DNA of 64,000 nucleotides from [Phialemoniopsis] sp. UDSM-2020 (GCA_018873225.1 JAEILZ010000004.1:1550001-1614000), one strand, 5' to 3'. Numbered from the stretch's first letter, positions 35,107-47,540 are shown. Made by a program: numbers and translations. The notes: generated by a model from the sequence alone, not told the origin.

Positions 35107-38100
35107 TCAGTTGCAAACCCACTCCGCGAAGACGCACCATCTCGCCGTCCGGTCGGCAAGCACCAGGCCCCTCCAGACGCCCCTCTCGCTGCACTTGATA
35201 ATCGTCTCCCACGTCCCGCCATCGCTTTGGTCTTCGTCGCCACCCGGCGCAGCAGCCCTACTGCCAGCGCCGACGCCGACACCGCCGGTCCTCCTCTCCT
35301 CCTTGCGCATGAGCCTCAGGATCTTGCCACCGGGCGTCTGGATGGCCAGCTTAGCCGGCTTCTTGCCGTTGATGTACGCGCTGCTCGTCGTGCTCGGATT
35401 GGAGCCTGCTGCGCTGCTCGATGTCATGCTCATGGCTGAGCTCGGGCGGGCGAATGGAATCGGTGATGCTCCACCCGGGTTGGACGACGGGGTCATGGCA
35501 GAGCTTCCCGCAGAGCTGGGGTGCTGACGGATCGCGAAGACAAACGTGTTGTTCAGCGCGAGACGCTGGCACTGTGGCTGAACGACGTATATGTCGTGGC
35601 GCTGTGCATGAGGCGTTGGGTGACGGGTGACGAAGTCGTAAGGCGGATTCTCGCCTGTGTGGATGACTGGAAGCGCAAATGCAAGCGGATGAGGGATGTC
35701 CTTGATGCTGTGCATCAAGCCGCGAGTTCCTGCATACACCTTGAGCACGCCGGTCCCCTCATCGCCAGGAAGAAGCGCTTTGACTGTGTATCGCTTGATG
35801 CCGCCGTGCCACTCGGCCTGTGCCAGAGCTCGCTTGCGGACCACCTCTCCGCTCTCAAAGAAGTCGCCGTCAGCATCCCTCGAGTAGCCTCGCACTTCGA
35901 CTTCTGCCACGACCTCGACATCGGCAGGCACGTTAAACTTGACATGGACCATCTCGAGATCCTCGATTCGTGTGAGCGATGTATTGTACCCATGCATCTG
36001 AAGCCCATTCTTGAAATAAGGCGGGCAAGTGCATGGCAGGTTGACCAGGATCTCGTGGGCGACAGGTGGGCAGATATGCTGTTGGGAATGATGCTCAGGG
36101 ATATGTGTCCAGCAGCTCTCGGTCGGACGAACGAGGAACCACCACGGATCAGCCATGGCATTGTTCGTAGTCGAGTATAAGCCGCGTTTAGGGTTCGACG
36201 GACTCGCAAGACAGCAATCCATGATGCGCCACTCATTATCGACCAGCACGGCGTTCCACCAGTGGTTGGATCGCGGGACTAGGTTGTACTCGGGAATCTC
36301 GCCTGGCGTCTTGAGATAGCCACGGACGATCTCGCAGTGCATGCCCACGGCCGAGCACATTTCCATGACCAGCAGAGCATATTCTTCCGCACATGCCCTC
36401 TTAGTCTGGATGACACGTCTCGTATCGATCTCGCCTTCATACTCCTCCTCCCAGGTGATCTTTTCAGAAACCCACGTGAAGATGGCTCGGAGGCGCTGGA
36501 CATCGCTGCGGTATGGTCTGCAGACATAAGTCGTCGCCAGTGTTATCGCCGTTGTCATCGGAGGCAAGCTGCTGATAAACCGGGAATTCTTGTCAACCTG
36601 GCTGAGGTTGATGGCAAGATAGTCGATCGGCTGGTATACGGGCATGCCATCGGCACCCTCATCACCGTTGATGGTGTCGTACAGCTCGTCCACCGGATCG
36701 AGTGTCGGATAGTCCATCATCTGGCACCGCTCTCGTCTCTCGTTGCGCTCATTGCGGCTGAGCGAGTTCGATCTATTGACATCGCGACGCACTTGCACCC
36801 AGTCAATGCCGTTGCCGAGGCCCATCTCGTGCGCCGCGTCTCGTGGGGGCGGTGGTCCCATTCCGCCCATGGAACTGATACCGGTGCCCATGGAGCGAGC
36901 CATAGGTGATGACGATACGGAGCCAGCGCCTGCAGTGGCTATGCTACCTCGAGTGCTAGCCACTCCCGTCTTGGCAGATTCCAAGATCTTCTTGAAGAAT
37001 CCTGACTTCTTGGCTTTGGGCGCTCTCAAGCCGCCTATGCCCACCATGCCGCCCATGCCACCCATATCATCGTGGAGGCCGATCTGCGATTTGGGCCTGG
37101 ACTCTCCAGATGCATGACTGCTGTGGTAAGTGACGCCGGTGAATGGCGTTTCTGGCCTGTCCATGTCGAATTCTCGCATCCCCAATGCACTTTGAGCTCT
37201 AGCATGATTTTTCCTGGCCAGACTGCCGGCGCTTGTTGCGCTGATACCTCCAGCTGACACGCCGCTCATCAAGCTTCGGTCGGTGCTTTGAGTGGTGGTA
37301 CTCCTGTTCCCTGACGAAGCGCTTGTTGATGTGGTCTTGGTCGTGAAGGTGCGTCCGAGCATCTGGCGTCCAACCTCGTACGCCGATCTCTTGTGCCGCA
37401 GCCTGTGCTCTGACACCATCTCTCCGCCCATTGAAGACTTCGGCCTGTCATAGAGGTGACTCTTCGGGGGCGGGGGTGGAGCTTCATCGATTCCCACACT
37501 GGAGCTGTGCTGATGCATGTTGCGCAACCTAGTCTCCATGCGTTCGACGTAATTGCTAAGCTGAGGAAGTTGTTGTTCGTCCTCTCGGTGCCCGGTGTGG
37601 TAGGTTGCGTCTCGTGACGAGCTGCCACTTCCACTATAAGTCTCGTAACCTTCGTCGATCGGAGCCGCAATTCCCATCGATGTTTGGGGCCTAGTGTTCT
37701 CCTTGCGCTGTTTTCTCCTTGAATTTTGATGCACCATGTCGAACGATTCGGGCGACCAAGGGTCGAATGCGGGCTCTGGGGAGTCCGTGTCTCCCACGCC
37801 CAAGATATCCAGCTGCTCAATGACGCCATCCATGGCTTCTCTCAGCGGCGACGGTGTCAGCCCATCGACCGCTGGAGATGGAGGACACGGTGATGGTGCC
37901 CTAGGAGTGTGATATCCAGCCGATCGATGATCGTACGACATGTTTGAGCCATGGCGTTCCAGCGGTGCTGTAGGTTGCCTGTGATCGTAGGATAGGTTAG
38001 ATCCATGTCTCTCTAACGCAGCAGGTTGCCGGTTGTCGTATGACATATTTGATCCGTGTCGCGACAGCCCATTGATAGCAGGGTTTTCAAATGAGTTGTG

Positions 38101-38993
38101 GGAGCCGTGCCTTGGCACAACATGGCGGTGAGGTGGAGGAGCAGGAGGAGGCGGTGAGTCCAAAGGCTCTGCGATCTCGCCATGTCGTGGAGGTAGTGGT
38201 GATGGCGGTCGGTATGGTTTGTATTCCTTTTGTTGGTAGGAGAAAGATGGTGCGGGTGATGGTGCTCTTGAGCCGTAGGCGTGTGCTGGAGGTGGTGCAG
38301 GCGAGGGCGCTCTCGAATTGTACATGTGCGCTGGGGGTGGTGCGGGAGATGCTGCTCTTGACATGTAGCTCTGCGGCGGGGGTGCAGGAGATGCTGCTCT
38401 TGACATATAGCTCTGCGGCGGGGGCGCAGGTGACGGCGCTCTCGAGCCATAGCCATGCTTCTGGGGAGGAGTTGGTGGTCGCTCTTCTTCCTGAACAGGC
38501 GGGAAGGCATTGCCCGAATTCTCTCGAGACCTCGCGGAGCCAGGCTTGAAGGTCTCGGGCTGCTTGGCGGTCGTGTAATGAGGAGCCTTTGCGTAGGCTT
38601 CAAAGGGTTTGCGGAAGGTCTTTGACTTTTGAGGTGTGTTCTTGGGGCTTGGAGTGTTGCTATTCGGCGGCAATGGACTGGTCGATCTGCTCATAGGACG
38701 GAAACTGTCTGGCAGAATCTCGACGAAATTTGAAGGGAAGACGCCGACCATTCTCCTGTCTCGTCGTAGCCGTCCAGTCCACCATGAGCCGTCTCCAGCG
38801 TTGAGGCATTCTATCAGATCTCCCTCGATGAATCCAAGGTCTCGTTTGGACTGACAAGAGTTTCAGTCAGTACAAATCGAAAAAGAAATCAGCACAAGCG
38901 CAAATGTTCAGATCGTACCTCTCCTCCCCAAGAATATACAGCCCTGCACCAGCACGGAAACCGCGTTGGCAGTGGTGGTGGTGCTGGTACCAT
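35107..38993 (-). CDS. CYK3: Cytokinesis protein 3, SH3 plus transglutaminase-like domain
   Basis: Exons 38993-38919 and 38850-35107 (minus strand) give 1272 residues; the intron has a GTACGA donor and keeps phase 0. Cyk3 acts at the division site in actomyosin ring constriction and septum formation. The SH3 domain (residues about 10-70) crosses the intron: FPCWCRAVYSWGGE then SKRDLGFIEGDLIECL, GDGSWWTGRL and VGVFPSNFVEIL. A long Pro/Ser-rich linker carries tandem repeats. The transglutaminase-like fold lies at roughly residues 800-920. There KRACAEEYALLVMEMC aligns so that alanine sits at the usual nucleophile position, while histidine (NHWWNAV) and aspartate (RIMDCC) are kept. This fits an inactive transglutaminase-like domain as described for Cyk3 proteins. 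The shape of the protein makes the assignment firm. Confidence 0.92.
37925..38075 (-). repeat. Tandem RHGSNxSYDxR repeat in CYK3 linker
   Basis: Three to four units of the type ERHGSNMSYDHRQP repeat in the disordered linker, visible as repeated 'atcgta..acat..ttgagccatg' DNA blocks. This is internal duplication within the coding sequence. Confidence 0.75.
38252..38460 (-). repeat. Tandem SRAxSPAPPP repeat in CYK3 linker
   Basis: Five units coding RAPSPAPPPxxxYxS-like peptides start at 38252, 38297, 38342, 38384 and 38426, so the spacing is 45, 45, 42 and 42 bases. Proline-rich units of this kind could bind SH3 domains, including the protein's own; length variation between strains is likely. 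Confidence 0.85.
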
Positions 38994-40751
38994 TTTTGCG
39001 ACTGGGTATTAGAGAACAAGCTTGTCGTCGCATTCGCCTCTCACCAAGAGGCGGGGGTTCGTCGTGGTAACTACAGGCAGCTTTCTTAAGTGACGGATCA
39101 CGGTGAGGAAGTCTTTCGCCTGAGTGGGTGTAAAGTGCGAAGTAGGTACGTAGTTGGAGAGATGACGGCGCCAGTCGTGGTGTTGCGGCGATCGAAGTCG
39201 GCGAGCTGTCAAAACATTCCAGCGAGTGTAAGGGCGATATCGCGATGGAGGAGCAACTGACTAGCACTTGAGCCCTGTCATTCGGAGAATTGGGCCTGGG
39301 CGCACCGCACAAAGTCCTTGTTGTTTCTGGTATGGTCAGTCTCGGTTGCGGTGAGGACGTGGGGATGGGCGGGCATTGCACAGGCTGCTTGCTGGCGCTG
39401 TGGAGCTTGGATCCAATGTTTACAGGGTCGTTGCCAGCGTGGCAACCGCGCTAGTGCCTGGTGGAGCTGCAGGGGTGCTTTTGGAGGCGGACCCATCAAT
39501 GCGCTCGGTCTGCCCCCAAACTGGTCCTTTGCGACGCAGCTCCCTCAGCTCGACGGTATGCATTGTGTTCCAGAAAAAAAAGGTGTCGTATGACTCGCAG
39601 TTGACGAGATCGCGAAGCCGTCTTGTCTTTTGGCTCTTTACATGTCTTGTGGTTATGAAAGTTCATGATATTGATCTAGAGTGTCCAACTGTGCTACCTG
39701 TTCAGCTCAACATGGGTGAGCCTGGACCTCTGACATCAGCGCGGGTCCAGCGTGTAAGTGATCTTGTAAGTCAGCCCTAGAGCGCCCAGGGGCCATGGGG
39801 CCTCTCTAAAGCATCGAAATGCCCATCACCAACCCGCCAGTGGCTTCCAACTAAGAAAACGGCCCAGCGCCTCGGGCTGGAGATAATTCATCATCGAACC
39901 TCTGAGAATGCCCAAATTTCCAATTTTCAGAGCCGGTGGTGGCATTCAAAAACGTCAAAAAGCAGAATGGCGGTGGTGGGTAGCTCTGGAAGTGGAGTCA
40001 TCCGGCGCACTGCCGGCGCAGCGAGTCCGCTTCCAAGGTAAAAAGGACATTCCACGTCCACGGTGAGCATTACCTAAAGCGACCATCCGTTGCCCGAAGT
40101 GACTATCGCATGCTTCAACTAGGTTGCAAGCGCCCCGAGGCTCTGCAGATGACCCGTCCATTGGCCTGCAGAGACTCGAGTGCTGGAATGCTGGCGATGC
40201 AGGTCGATCTGGGGAAAAGGCAGAAGCAAGCAACCTGGTGCTGGCATAGACTACATATGACTCTGACCGCCATCAACACCACCACACACACACCTAATCT
40301 TTTCCCTTTCCCTTTCCTCCTCCTGTTTGCGACACACCCAGTCCAGCAGCAGAGCCCGACCATCATGAGAAGTGTCATGTTTTCTCTGAACAAGACAGCT
40401 CCTGTTCATTACCTCAGTTTCATCCTGGTCCGGGGTAAAGGCTAGATTTGGCCCCAGTGATTCGCAGCACGATAAACGAAAACCCCCCGCCAGGCGGGTT
40501 GCCCGGACACAGAGCTGGCCCAAGCTCCCTCTCCAAACAACCAGGGCAGCTCCATTGACTTTAATTACACCCAAACCCAAGCCCAGCAGCCCTCTCTCGC
40601 TCTCGATCTCTCTCGAATTTGCTAAGAAACATTTCTTCGGACCTCCCGCTGTATTATTCTGCATTCGATTTCGCAGCCAGCGCATCCTCCAGCATTTCAC
40701 ACGCTTTGCGCGCGCAGGTATTGAAGTTGTATGTTGACACAGCCAGCAAAC
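38994..40751. other. Divergent CYK3/kinase intergenic region
   Basis: Upstream region of two divergent genes. The 300 bases before the kinase contain CT-rich runs (for example 40590-40620, TCTCGCTCTCGATCTC) typical of fungal promoters. Short frames here have no recognisable motifs. Confidence 0.5.
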
Positions 40752-42786
40752 ATGGCAGACGAAGGTGTAGCAAGTCACTACCAGGTCTTGGAGGAGCTGG
40801 GTCGTACGTTGAACCCCCCAACAATCAGCATATCCACTCACACAGCGCATGTTTTTGCTGATACATGTATTATCAATATAGGTGGCAGCTTCGGTGTTGT
40901 ATACAAAGCTCTCGAGCGGGCAACTGGAGAGACAGTCGCTATCAAGCTTGTAAGTACTTCCTGATTGGCGCATTGGTGCGCATATCGCAAGATCTCCAGC
41001 TCACATGCATTCTCCGCCCCAGATTGATCTTGAATCGAGCGAAGATGACATCCAGGAGATTCAACAAGAAATCTCGGTGCTCAGTACTTGTGCTAGCTCC
41101 TTCGTCACTCAGTACAAGGCCAGTTACCTACGCGGTCACAAACTATGGATCGTCATGGAATACTTGGGCGGAGGCTCTTGCCTTGATCTACTGAAGCCCG
41201 GTAACTTTAGCGAGGCGCATGTTGCCATTGTCTGCCGAGAGTTGCTCCTCGGTCTCGACTACCTACACAACGAAGGAAAACTGCACCGAGATATCAAGGC
41301 AGCCAATGTTCTGCTCTCGGAGAGTGGCAAGGTCAAGCTCGCCGACTTTGGTGTGGCTGCCCAACTTACCAATATCAAGTCTCAACGCAACACCTTCGTA
41401 GGGACACCCTTCTGGATGGCTCCCGAGGTCATTCAGCAAGCAGGCTACGACTGCAAGGCGGATATCTGGTCCCTAGGTATCACCGCTATCGAGCTGGCCA
41501 ACGGTGAACCGCCACATGCCAACATCCACCCTATGAAAGTCCTCCTACAAATCCCAAAGAACCCGTCTCCGCGACTCGAAGGCAACTTTAGCAAGGATTT
41601 CAAGGATTTCGTTTCCCAGTGCCTGGGCAAAGACCCAGAGCGGAGGCCCCAAGCGAGAGAGCTCCTCAAGCACCGATTCATTAGATCGGCTGGCAAAGTC
41701 GAGGCCCTGCAAGAACTCATTGAGAGGCGGCAAATGTTTGATGCGAGCCAGCACCGCAAGTCTCATCCCGTGTTCTACCAGGAGACTCTACATACCATCT
41801 CACCTAAGGACGAGGCCGACGAGTGGGTTTTCGACACCGTCAGATCAGTCGCGCCCAAGAGGCCGACTGTCAAGTCCCGCAAGCCGTCGTCTATATTTGC
41901 CGCCGACGAGCTCATGCGGAAGTTGGACCTCAAGGATGGCCCATTGCAGCCATCCTCGCCAGCAACTGGCACCGTCCGACGGGCAACTGCACGGCGCCAA
42001 CCCTCAGTTGTATACCATGGTGCGTCGAACGGTTCACCGCGAGCCTCCATTGCGCCAAAGAAGCCACTGCAGCCAGATATGTCTTTCGGTAACGGAGGCT
42101 CAAGCGCCCGGCTTTTCCGCCGTGTGCCATCTGACAGTTCTACTGGCGGCCAGTTGGGCATGTCAGAGTCGCCGCCTGAGACGACAAATGAGAACCGACC
42201 CCCTCCTATGATGGCTGCCGCCGTTGAGCCTACGAGCAAGGAAGCTCAGCTCGGTCGTCGTCTCTTCAACAAGGCTCTGGATCCCACTCTCGCCGAGCTT
42301 CACGCGCAGACTTCTACTATGCAGAAGCGAGAGGCTCTTGCTAAACTGTCAGATGCCCTTGCGCTTCTCGACTCGGTGGACCCAGAGGGCGCTTACCATC
42401 TCATGCGCAACCTCGTGACCACTGTCGCCAACGACAACAAGCTCAACAACGCCTTCCTCCAACCCGCCGTCAGCAAGACTCCCAATGACGGCACTCCACA
42501 GGGCACGGTTATTATCCGGAGCGCCCAGAGCCCGACCAAACTAGTCCTGAGCAACGCGAACCCGCACCTCAAGAGTCATCGCCGCCGCCACGGTAGCTTG
42601 GCACCTGAGGGCTCGCCCGACAAGTACTCGGAAAAAGAGCGCGCTCGCGAGCTGGAGAGAGCGCTGCTCGAGGCTAAATTCCCTGGACGAGAGCCACCTG
42701 CCGGTATGGAACATACCAAGCAACTCAGCGATGTCTTGTACGGCCGCTGGTTGAACGGGCTCCGAGCCCGCTTCCCCAATGTTTGA
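40752..42786 (+). CDS. Germinal-centre (Ste20-like, GCK-III) protein kinase
   Basis: Exons 40752-40803, 40882-40949 and 41023-42786 give 627 residues. Splicing of intron 1 creates the glycine loop G17-R-G-S-F-G22. The catalytic lysine is K39 (VAIK), the catalytic loop HRDIKAAN starts at H128, and DFG is at D148. The activation segment ends [17 protein letters not shown], typical of Ste20 kinases. The kinase domain is N-terminal, so this is the GCK class, closest in look to mammalian STK24/25 and the fungal Nak1/Kic1, Ppk11/MST-1 and Sid1 kinases that act in polarity and septation networks. The tail is disordered apart from a helical region near residues 440-500. I cannot decide between those fungal orthologues, so no symbol is given. 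Confidence 0.92.
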
Positions 42787-43365
42787 TCGGATGCCCGTCT
42801 GCATTAGAGCGAAGATGTATCACTACTGTTTGAAAGTAAAAGTCGACAGCGCTGCTGTCTCGCATTTTGGCGTGCGGTCTCGTGGCATAGATTGCTCGAT
42901 AGACTTTTTGCGTTTCTGTTTTTCTTTCTATTTTCTCATTGCATCCACGGGTTGGACACATGCATGGTTTCAGTTTCATAAGGTTGGGCACAAGCGTAAA
43001 GGCTTTTCTTTATTTTCTTGGCCTCGTTCCAAGGGGGAAGGGAGAAGGGTTGGATCTCATGATGTGTTATGATGATCTCACGGCCTCCGAGTGCAAGCCT
43101 TTGGGTGTTTTTTGTCCGCCTGTGCTAGGTTTGTTCCTGCATAGCATTTTCAAGGCGTTTTTATCCAGGCTGGGAGCGATTGTTTTTTGATCTACTTTAG
43201 ATAGAATCCAGTAGGATAGGTATCTTAATGTAAGATGGCTGCGGTTCGAAGTAAAGCACAGTGTGTTCCAACTTCCGTGACTATTCGCTCCGACTCGTAC
43301 GTAGTGACATGTTCTCATGACCTTATAACCAATTTTCGAAGGGGTCCTTCTGATGGGTATCATTC
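42787..43365. other. Convergent kinase/RAI1 3' region
   Basis: The two genes meet tail to tail. T-rich on the plus strand (42905-43030), consistent with 3' untranslated sequence. No gene seen. Confidence 0.55.
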
Positions 43366-44935
43366 CTACGTCGTGCTATTAGCTGCGCTATTGCTGTTCA
43401 GCGTCAACTTGATCCTCCAGTTGATGAACTCATCCGTCAAAATCTCGCCATGCCCGGCTTCCTCTACCCGAAACACCTCAATATGAGGGGACTTGGGCCT
43501 CCTCCGGATCCTCCAGACGCCGTCGTCATTGATCGTGGTACGCAACCCTAGACCATCCGTGTCAGAAACCACCAAATGCTCACTACCTAGATCATGTGTA
43601 CTCACAGTCCAAGAAGGCGCTCGCAAAGTTGATGCACGTGTTTCCGTCCCAGCTCGGGCGCCCGCCGCGCTGCACCTTGGCCGGGATCTCGGCCGTCTCG
43701 ATTTCCTGCAGGCTCTGCAGTGTGCCCTCGCGGCTGCGGAAGCCGACGATGATCTTGGGCACGCCCAGCAGGAAAGACTGGATCCAGAACTTGAGCAGCT
43801 TGCGCTCAAAGTTGTCCTTGTCCCTGTCGTTGCGGATCTCGATGCTCGTCTTGAGCTCGACCCACGAGATAGGCGCGCCTTGTTGAGGCGGCTTCGAGTC
43901 CCATACTGCGTTTTTCTCCTGTCAGCACGTTTTTAGACCACAGAAAATAGGAGGTGTGGATGCGTACATGCGTCGACTTCGCCTCCTAAACAAAGGACTG
44001 TCTTGCCGACTCCTGTGCGGACGACGGAGCAGTATTGTGCTTTGTTGTTGACGATGTGGGTGTCGCGGTTCTCGATGAACTCCCGGTCGGTCTCACCCCA
44101 TGGCGCGGGGAGCGTGGACAAGGTCTCGAATTTGTAGCCCCAGAAGGACATGACATCCTGTGATATTGGACCCCTGAAGGGCTGGGACGCTTGTTGCCTC
44201 CTTGAGGCCGCCTTGAATTCATGATTCTCTTCGATGAAACTACCAGCAACATTAGTTGGTCAACGTCCCACGAATCGGCGGTCAAGGGTCGTTCCTACAT
44301 GCAACCCTAATGATGATGTGAGTCTCGGTTCCTTGGGTATATGTGGTTCGTTCTTACCTCGAAAAGCGTCGCATTCATCTCAAAGCTGTTGACAGATTCT
44401 GTATGTAAGTGAAAATGCAACATCTTGGGGGAACAAGAATCCTACCCATCCCTGTCGTCAAATGGCGAGGCCATGATCTATACATTGTCAGTATAGTTCG
44501 TCCAGAGATGGCTCAAGATGTTGTTTCTGACCTTCGTCATCATGCCGCGCCAGGTGACGACTTGGGCATCGATCCTTTTCTGAGTCTCCTGCTCATGAGC
44601 CGCAATAGTCTTGAGGAGGCTGACAAGATGCTCATCGCCAGAGTCATCGTGTTTTACAAAGTCTTCATACCCACGAGATAAATTTGCTCCCAATAAGGGT
44701 GGGTAATACCATTTCATCGACGAGTCCCCGAGGTGGAACTCATGATTGTCATCATATGAGAAACAAGCAAACTCCTATATTGGACCACATGTAAGCCACG
44801 CAGCTTCTACACCACACAACAAAAAGACCTTGAGTATTGCGCAAATACAACATGTTCACTAACCTTCGGTCTCTTCACAGGCTCGCTCTGGCCTGCGAAC
44901 CTGTTGACCGGGTAGACTGGGAAGGTTGCCGTCAT
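43366..44935 (-). CDS. RAI1: Decapping nuclease Rai1 (DXO family)
   Basis: Eight exons on the minus strand: 44935-44864, 44774-44532, 44477-44446, 44385-44358, 44306-44299, 44239-43968, 43905-43606 and 43547-43366, giving 378 residues. Rai1 removes incomplete or NAD caps and binds the exonuclease Rat1. Family motifs are present: PVNRFAGQSEPVKRPK at the start, VTWRGMMTK (motif I arginine), FWGYKFETLSTLP, GGEVDA (motif III, E-x-D), WVELKTS (motif IV, E-x-K), KFWIQSFLLGVPKIIVGFR, and the ending GHGEILTDEFINWRIKL. The fifth exon is only 8 bases, yet it is needed to join MNATLFE to GCIFIEENHEFKA in frame. Length and residue order match fungal Rai1 throughout, so the many short exons are trusted. 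Confidence 0.93.
44299..44306 (-). other. RAI1: Eight-base internal microexon of RAI1
   Basis: Minus strand reads TTAG then GGTTGCAT then GTAGGA. Flanking introns are about 51 and 59 bases; the downstream one has a CTAATG branch-like site. Including the 8 bases gives E-G-C-I-F-I-E-E-N-H, the conserved Rai1 segment; skipping it shifts the frame. Confidence 0.8.
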
Positions 44936-45828
44936 GCCAGCACGCAGACGAGGGCACGCGACTTGGCACCCGTTTGAGCAAGTGAGGACGGGGAAACACG
45001 GCGAGACGGCCGAGAAGGAGCGAATGGAAACGCTAGAAGCAATTGCAGGGTCTTTCGGAGAAGGTCATGCACGTGGTAGATGAACAATCAGATCTAGTGC
45101 CGTGCAGCCGGGTTGAAGTTGGATGAATTGATGTTTGTCTTTGAACTGGTGGGGTTTAGAGCCGCCGATAGCAGTGTGTTCTAGTGCTTGATGAACTACT
45201 ACTCCTCGGCACGCACAGCCTTACAGCGATCTACTTGTATGAGCTTCAGGTCTTTCGTTAAAACATCCTCACGTACTCAGCCCAAGCAACAACTTATTCT
45301 TTCGTGATAACATGCTTCTCATGAAGCACCTCGCTCATCAAGAACGTCAACGTAATACACCCGTTTTGGGCCATTGGAATGAGATCTAAACTATGGGCAA
45401 TTGTTCGCAGCTACTATACGCTTCGGACCCACGTGTCGTCGTGACTAGAAGGCCGCATCATCATCTTGGATGATTCTGTCAAACCTCGCAACCAGGATAC
45501 TCGGTAGTTCAGAAGAATTTGCTACCATTACTTCCGGCAAACCACCACGTTTTCCCGGGACACGTGGGCCGCCGTAGCCATGAGATTCTCACCCTGGTCG
45601 GTGGATATGCCCATTTGCGGTGGTGGAGTCCATTGACATCCGTTCACAACGACCCCCGTATCGCGCCCGGATCTCGGTTGAGGCTTCATCGGGGAACTTA
45701 CACCGATGAATCGTAATCGCTCTGGATTCTATATGTGCGAGCAAGTCCCTGCCAGAAAGAATGAAGATATGGACTTGTGTTGTTGTCCAAGTGGAACAGT
45801 CTGCCGCCTGACATAGATCGCCGTGATC
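44936..45828. other. Divergent RAI1/acid phosphatase intergenic region
   Basis: Upstream region for two divergent genes. A CCACGTTTTCCCGGGACACGTGG stretch near 45543-45565 contains a CACGTG E-box-like core and a CACGTTTT half; CACGTK sites are bound by Pho4-type regulators in fungi, which would suit a phosphatase gene, but this is only a suggestion. Confidence 0.45.
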
Positions 45829-47540
45829 ATGACCTTTTCCATCTCGCTCAAGGCCTCGCTCGCCTTCATTGGCTCCGCTGCCGCAGTTCAATATCTCGCC
45901 CCGGCTCAGGATATTAACCTTCCAGCCAGTGAGACTGCAAAAGAGCCCTTGAAATGGCTTGGAGCGAACAGCCCATGGTTCGCCGGTATGGACTCTGCTC
46001 CAAAGCTTTTTCCCCTTCACATGCCGTTGTCTAACATTGCGTTATAGGTCCCAACATCTTGGGCATCTCTTCTGATGTTCCTGAGGGCTGCACCGTCGAC
46101 CAGGTTGCATACGTCGTACGCCATGGCTCGCGATATCCTGACAAGGGCGCCTACCAGGAATGGGTCGACATGCAGAAGAAGGTCAGTTGGTTGTAGACTA
46201 ACACAATATACTACACATTGAATTTCTCTGACAACATGGACAGACTTCGGCCGGTGGCTATACGTCAAGCGGTAGCTTAGCCTTCCTCCCAAACTGGGAG
46301 ACTGTTCTCTCCAACCCGGACCTCCAGATTGCCATGGAGAGTCCCACTGGATTCAAGGAGGCCTACGATCTGGGCTATCAGGTCCGAACCAAGTATGAAA
46401 CGCACCTAAAATTATGCCTCTGACTCTCTGCTAATCGGCATGGTCAGGTACCCTCAACTTTACAATGATGGAGACGACTTCATGGTCTGGGCCAACAACT
46501 ACACGCGAGTCTTGCAGACAGCGCAAATGTTTGTTCGCGGCTTTCTCGGATGGGAGGCTGAGACTGCCGGTAGCGTGATTTCTGTCACGTCGAAGGGCTT
46601 TCCAGGTGCCCTGGGCAACTCTCTTGGTCCGTCCGACATGTGCCCCAACTTCAAGGATACTTCTGGGGCGAACCAGACTGCCCAGTGGCAGAGCCTTTAC
46701 GTGCCCCCTATTCAGAAGCGTCTCCAAGCCCTCATCAATGGCAACCTTACGCTGGCGACGAGCGACATCACGAGAATTGCTTACCTCTGCGGATTCGAGT
46801 CTCAGATCACTGGCACCTTGTCTCCTTGGTGCGGCATCTTCACCGATGAGGAGCTCCTCGACTATGAATACGACAACGACCTGCGTTACTACTACGGCGT
46901 TGGGCCTGGCAGCGGTCTTCCCTCAACAATGATGCTGCCTTACTTGAACAGCCTGGTTGGACTTTTCCAGCAAGGTCCTAGCATCAGTGGCAAGGCGGAG
47001 AACGGATCGTCTTTCCAGCTCCCCAAGATCTTGATGTCATTCTTGAACGATGGTCAGCTGAACGAGTTCACTGCTGCGGTGGGTGTCTTTGACAACGAGA
47101 AGGCTCTCTCCAGCACTAGTCGCAATGACAGCCGCCTGTACATCGCCTCGCACTTCACTTCCATGAGGGGTACAGTCACGCTTGAAAGGCTGAGCTGCAA
47201 GGGCTCCGGCCCGGGCAACGGGACTACGCCCACAAGCACGGCCCAGTGCAAGCCTCGCCCGACCGGCACCGCACGCCGCTCTCGGAGAGATGCCAAGACG
47301 ACGAGCTACGTCCGCATCAAGCTCAACGATGTCGTCTACCCCGTGCCGTCCTGCCAGAACGGACCTGGCTCGTCGTGCCCGCTTGATGACTATGTCAATT
47401 ACGTGCAAAAGAAGCACACTGCTTCGGGCGACTGGGTGAAGAACTGCAATGCTACCACGGCGGGCGCGCCAACGACGGTACAGGGTGCGAGCTTCTTTAC
47501 CGACTTGAGCAGCCCCTGGCTGCAGAGAATTAAGCCCTGA
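45829..47540 (+). CDS. Secreted histidine acid phosphatase
   Basis: Exons 45829-45985, 46048-46181, 46244-46392 and 46448-47540 give 510 residues. The N-terminus MTFSISLKASLAFIGSAAA is a clear signal peptide. The phosphohistidine motif RHGSRYPD follows VDQVAYVV, defining the branch-2 histidine phosphatase clan (acid phosphatases, phytases and MINPP-like enzymes). Further family features: LPNWETVLSNPDLQ, AYDLGYQVRTKYP, RVLQTAQMFVRGFLG and LSPWCGIFTDEE. The C-terminal catalytic region reads YIASHFTSMRGTVTLERL, with phenylalanine after the histidine instead of the HD of phytases or HAE of MINPP. Several NxS/T sites suit secretion. It probably releases phosphate from organic esters outside the cell; the substrate is not determinable. 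A CACGTG-containing site lies about 270 bases upstream. Confidence 0.9.

Noticed and set aside
36180..36200. GGTTCGA-like tRNA B-box
   Set aside because: It lies within CYK3 coding sequence, without an A-box or cloverleaf at the right distance. No tRNA was found elsewhere by eye.
36340..36420. Active transglutaminase in CYK3
   Set aside because: The cysteine in KRACAEEY is one residue off the nucleophile position; alanine occupies it, so an inactive fold is more likely.
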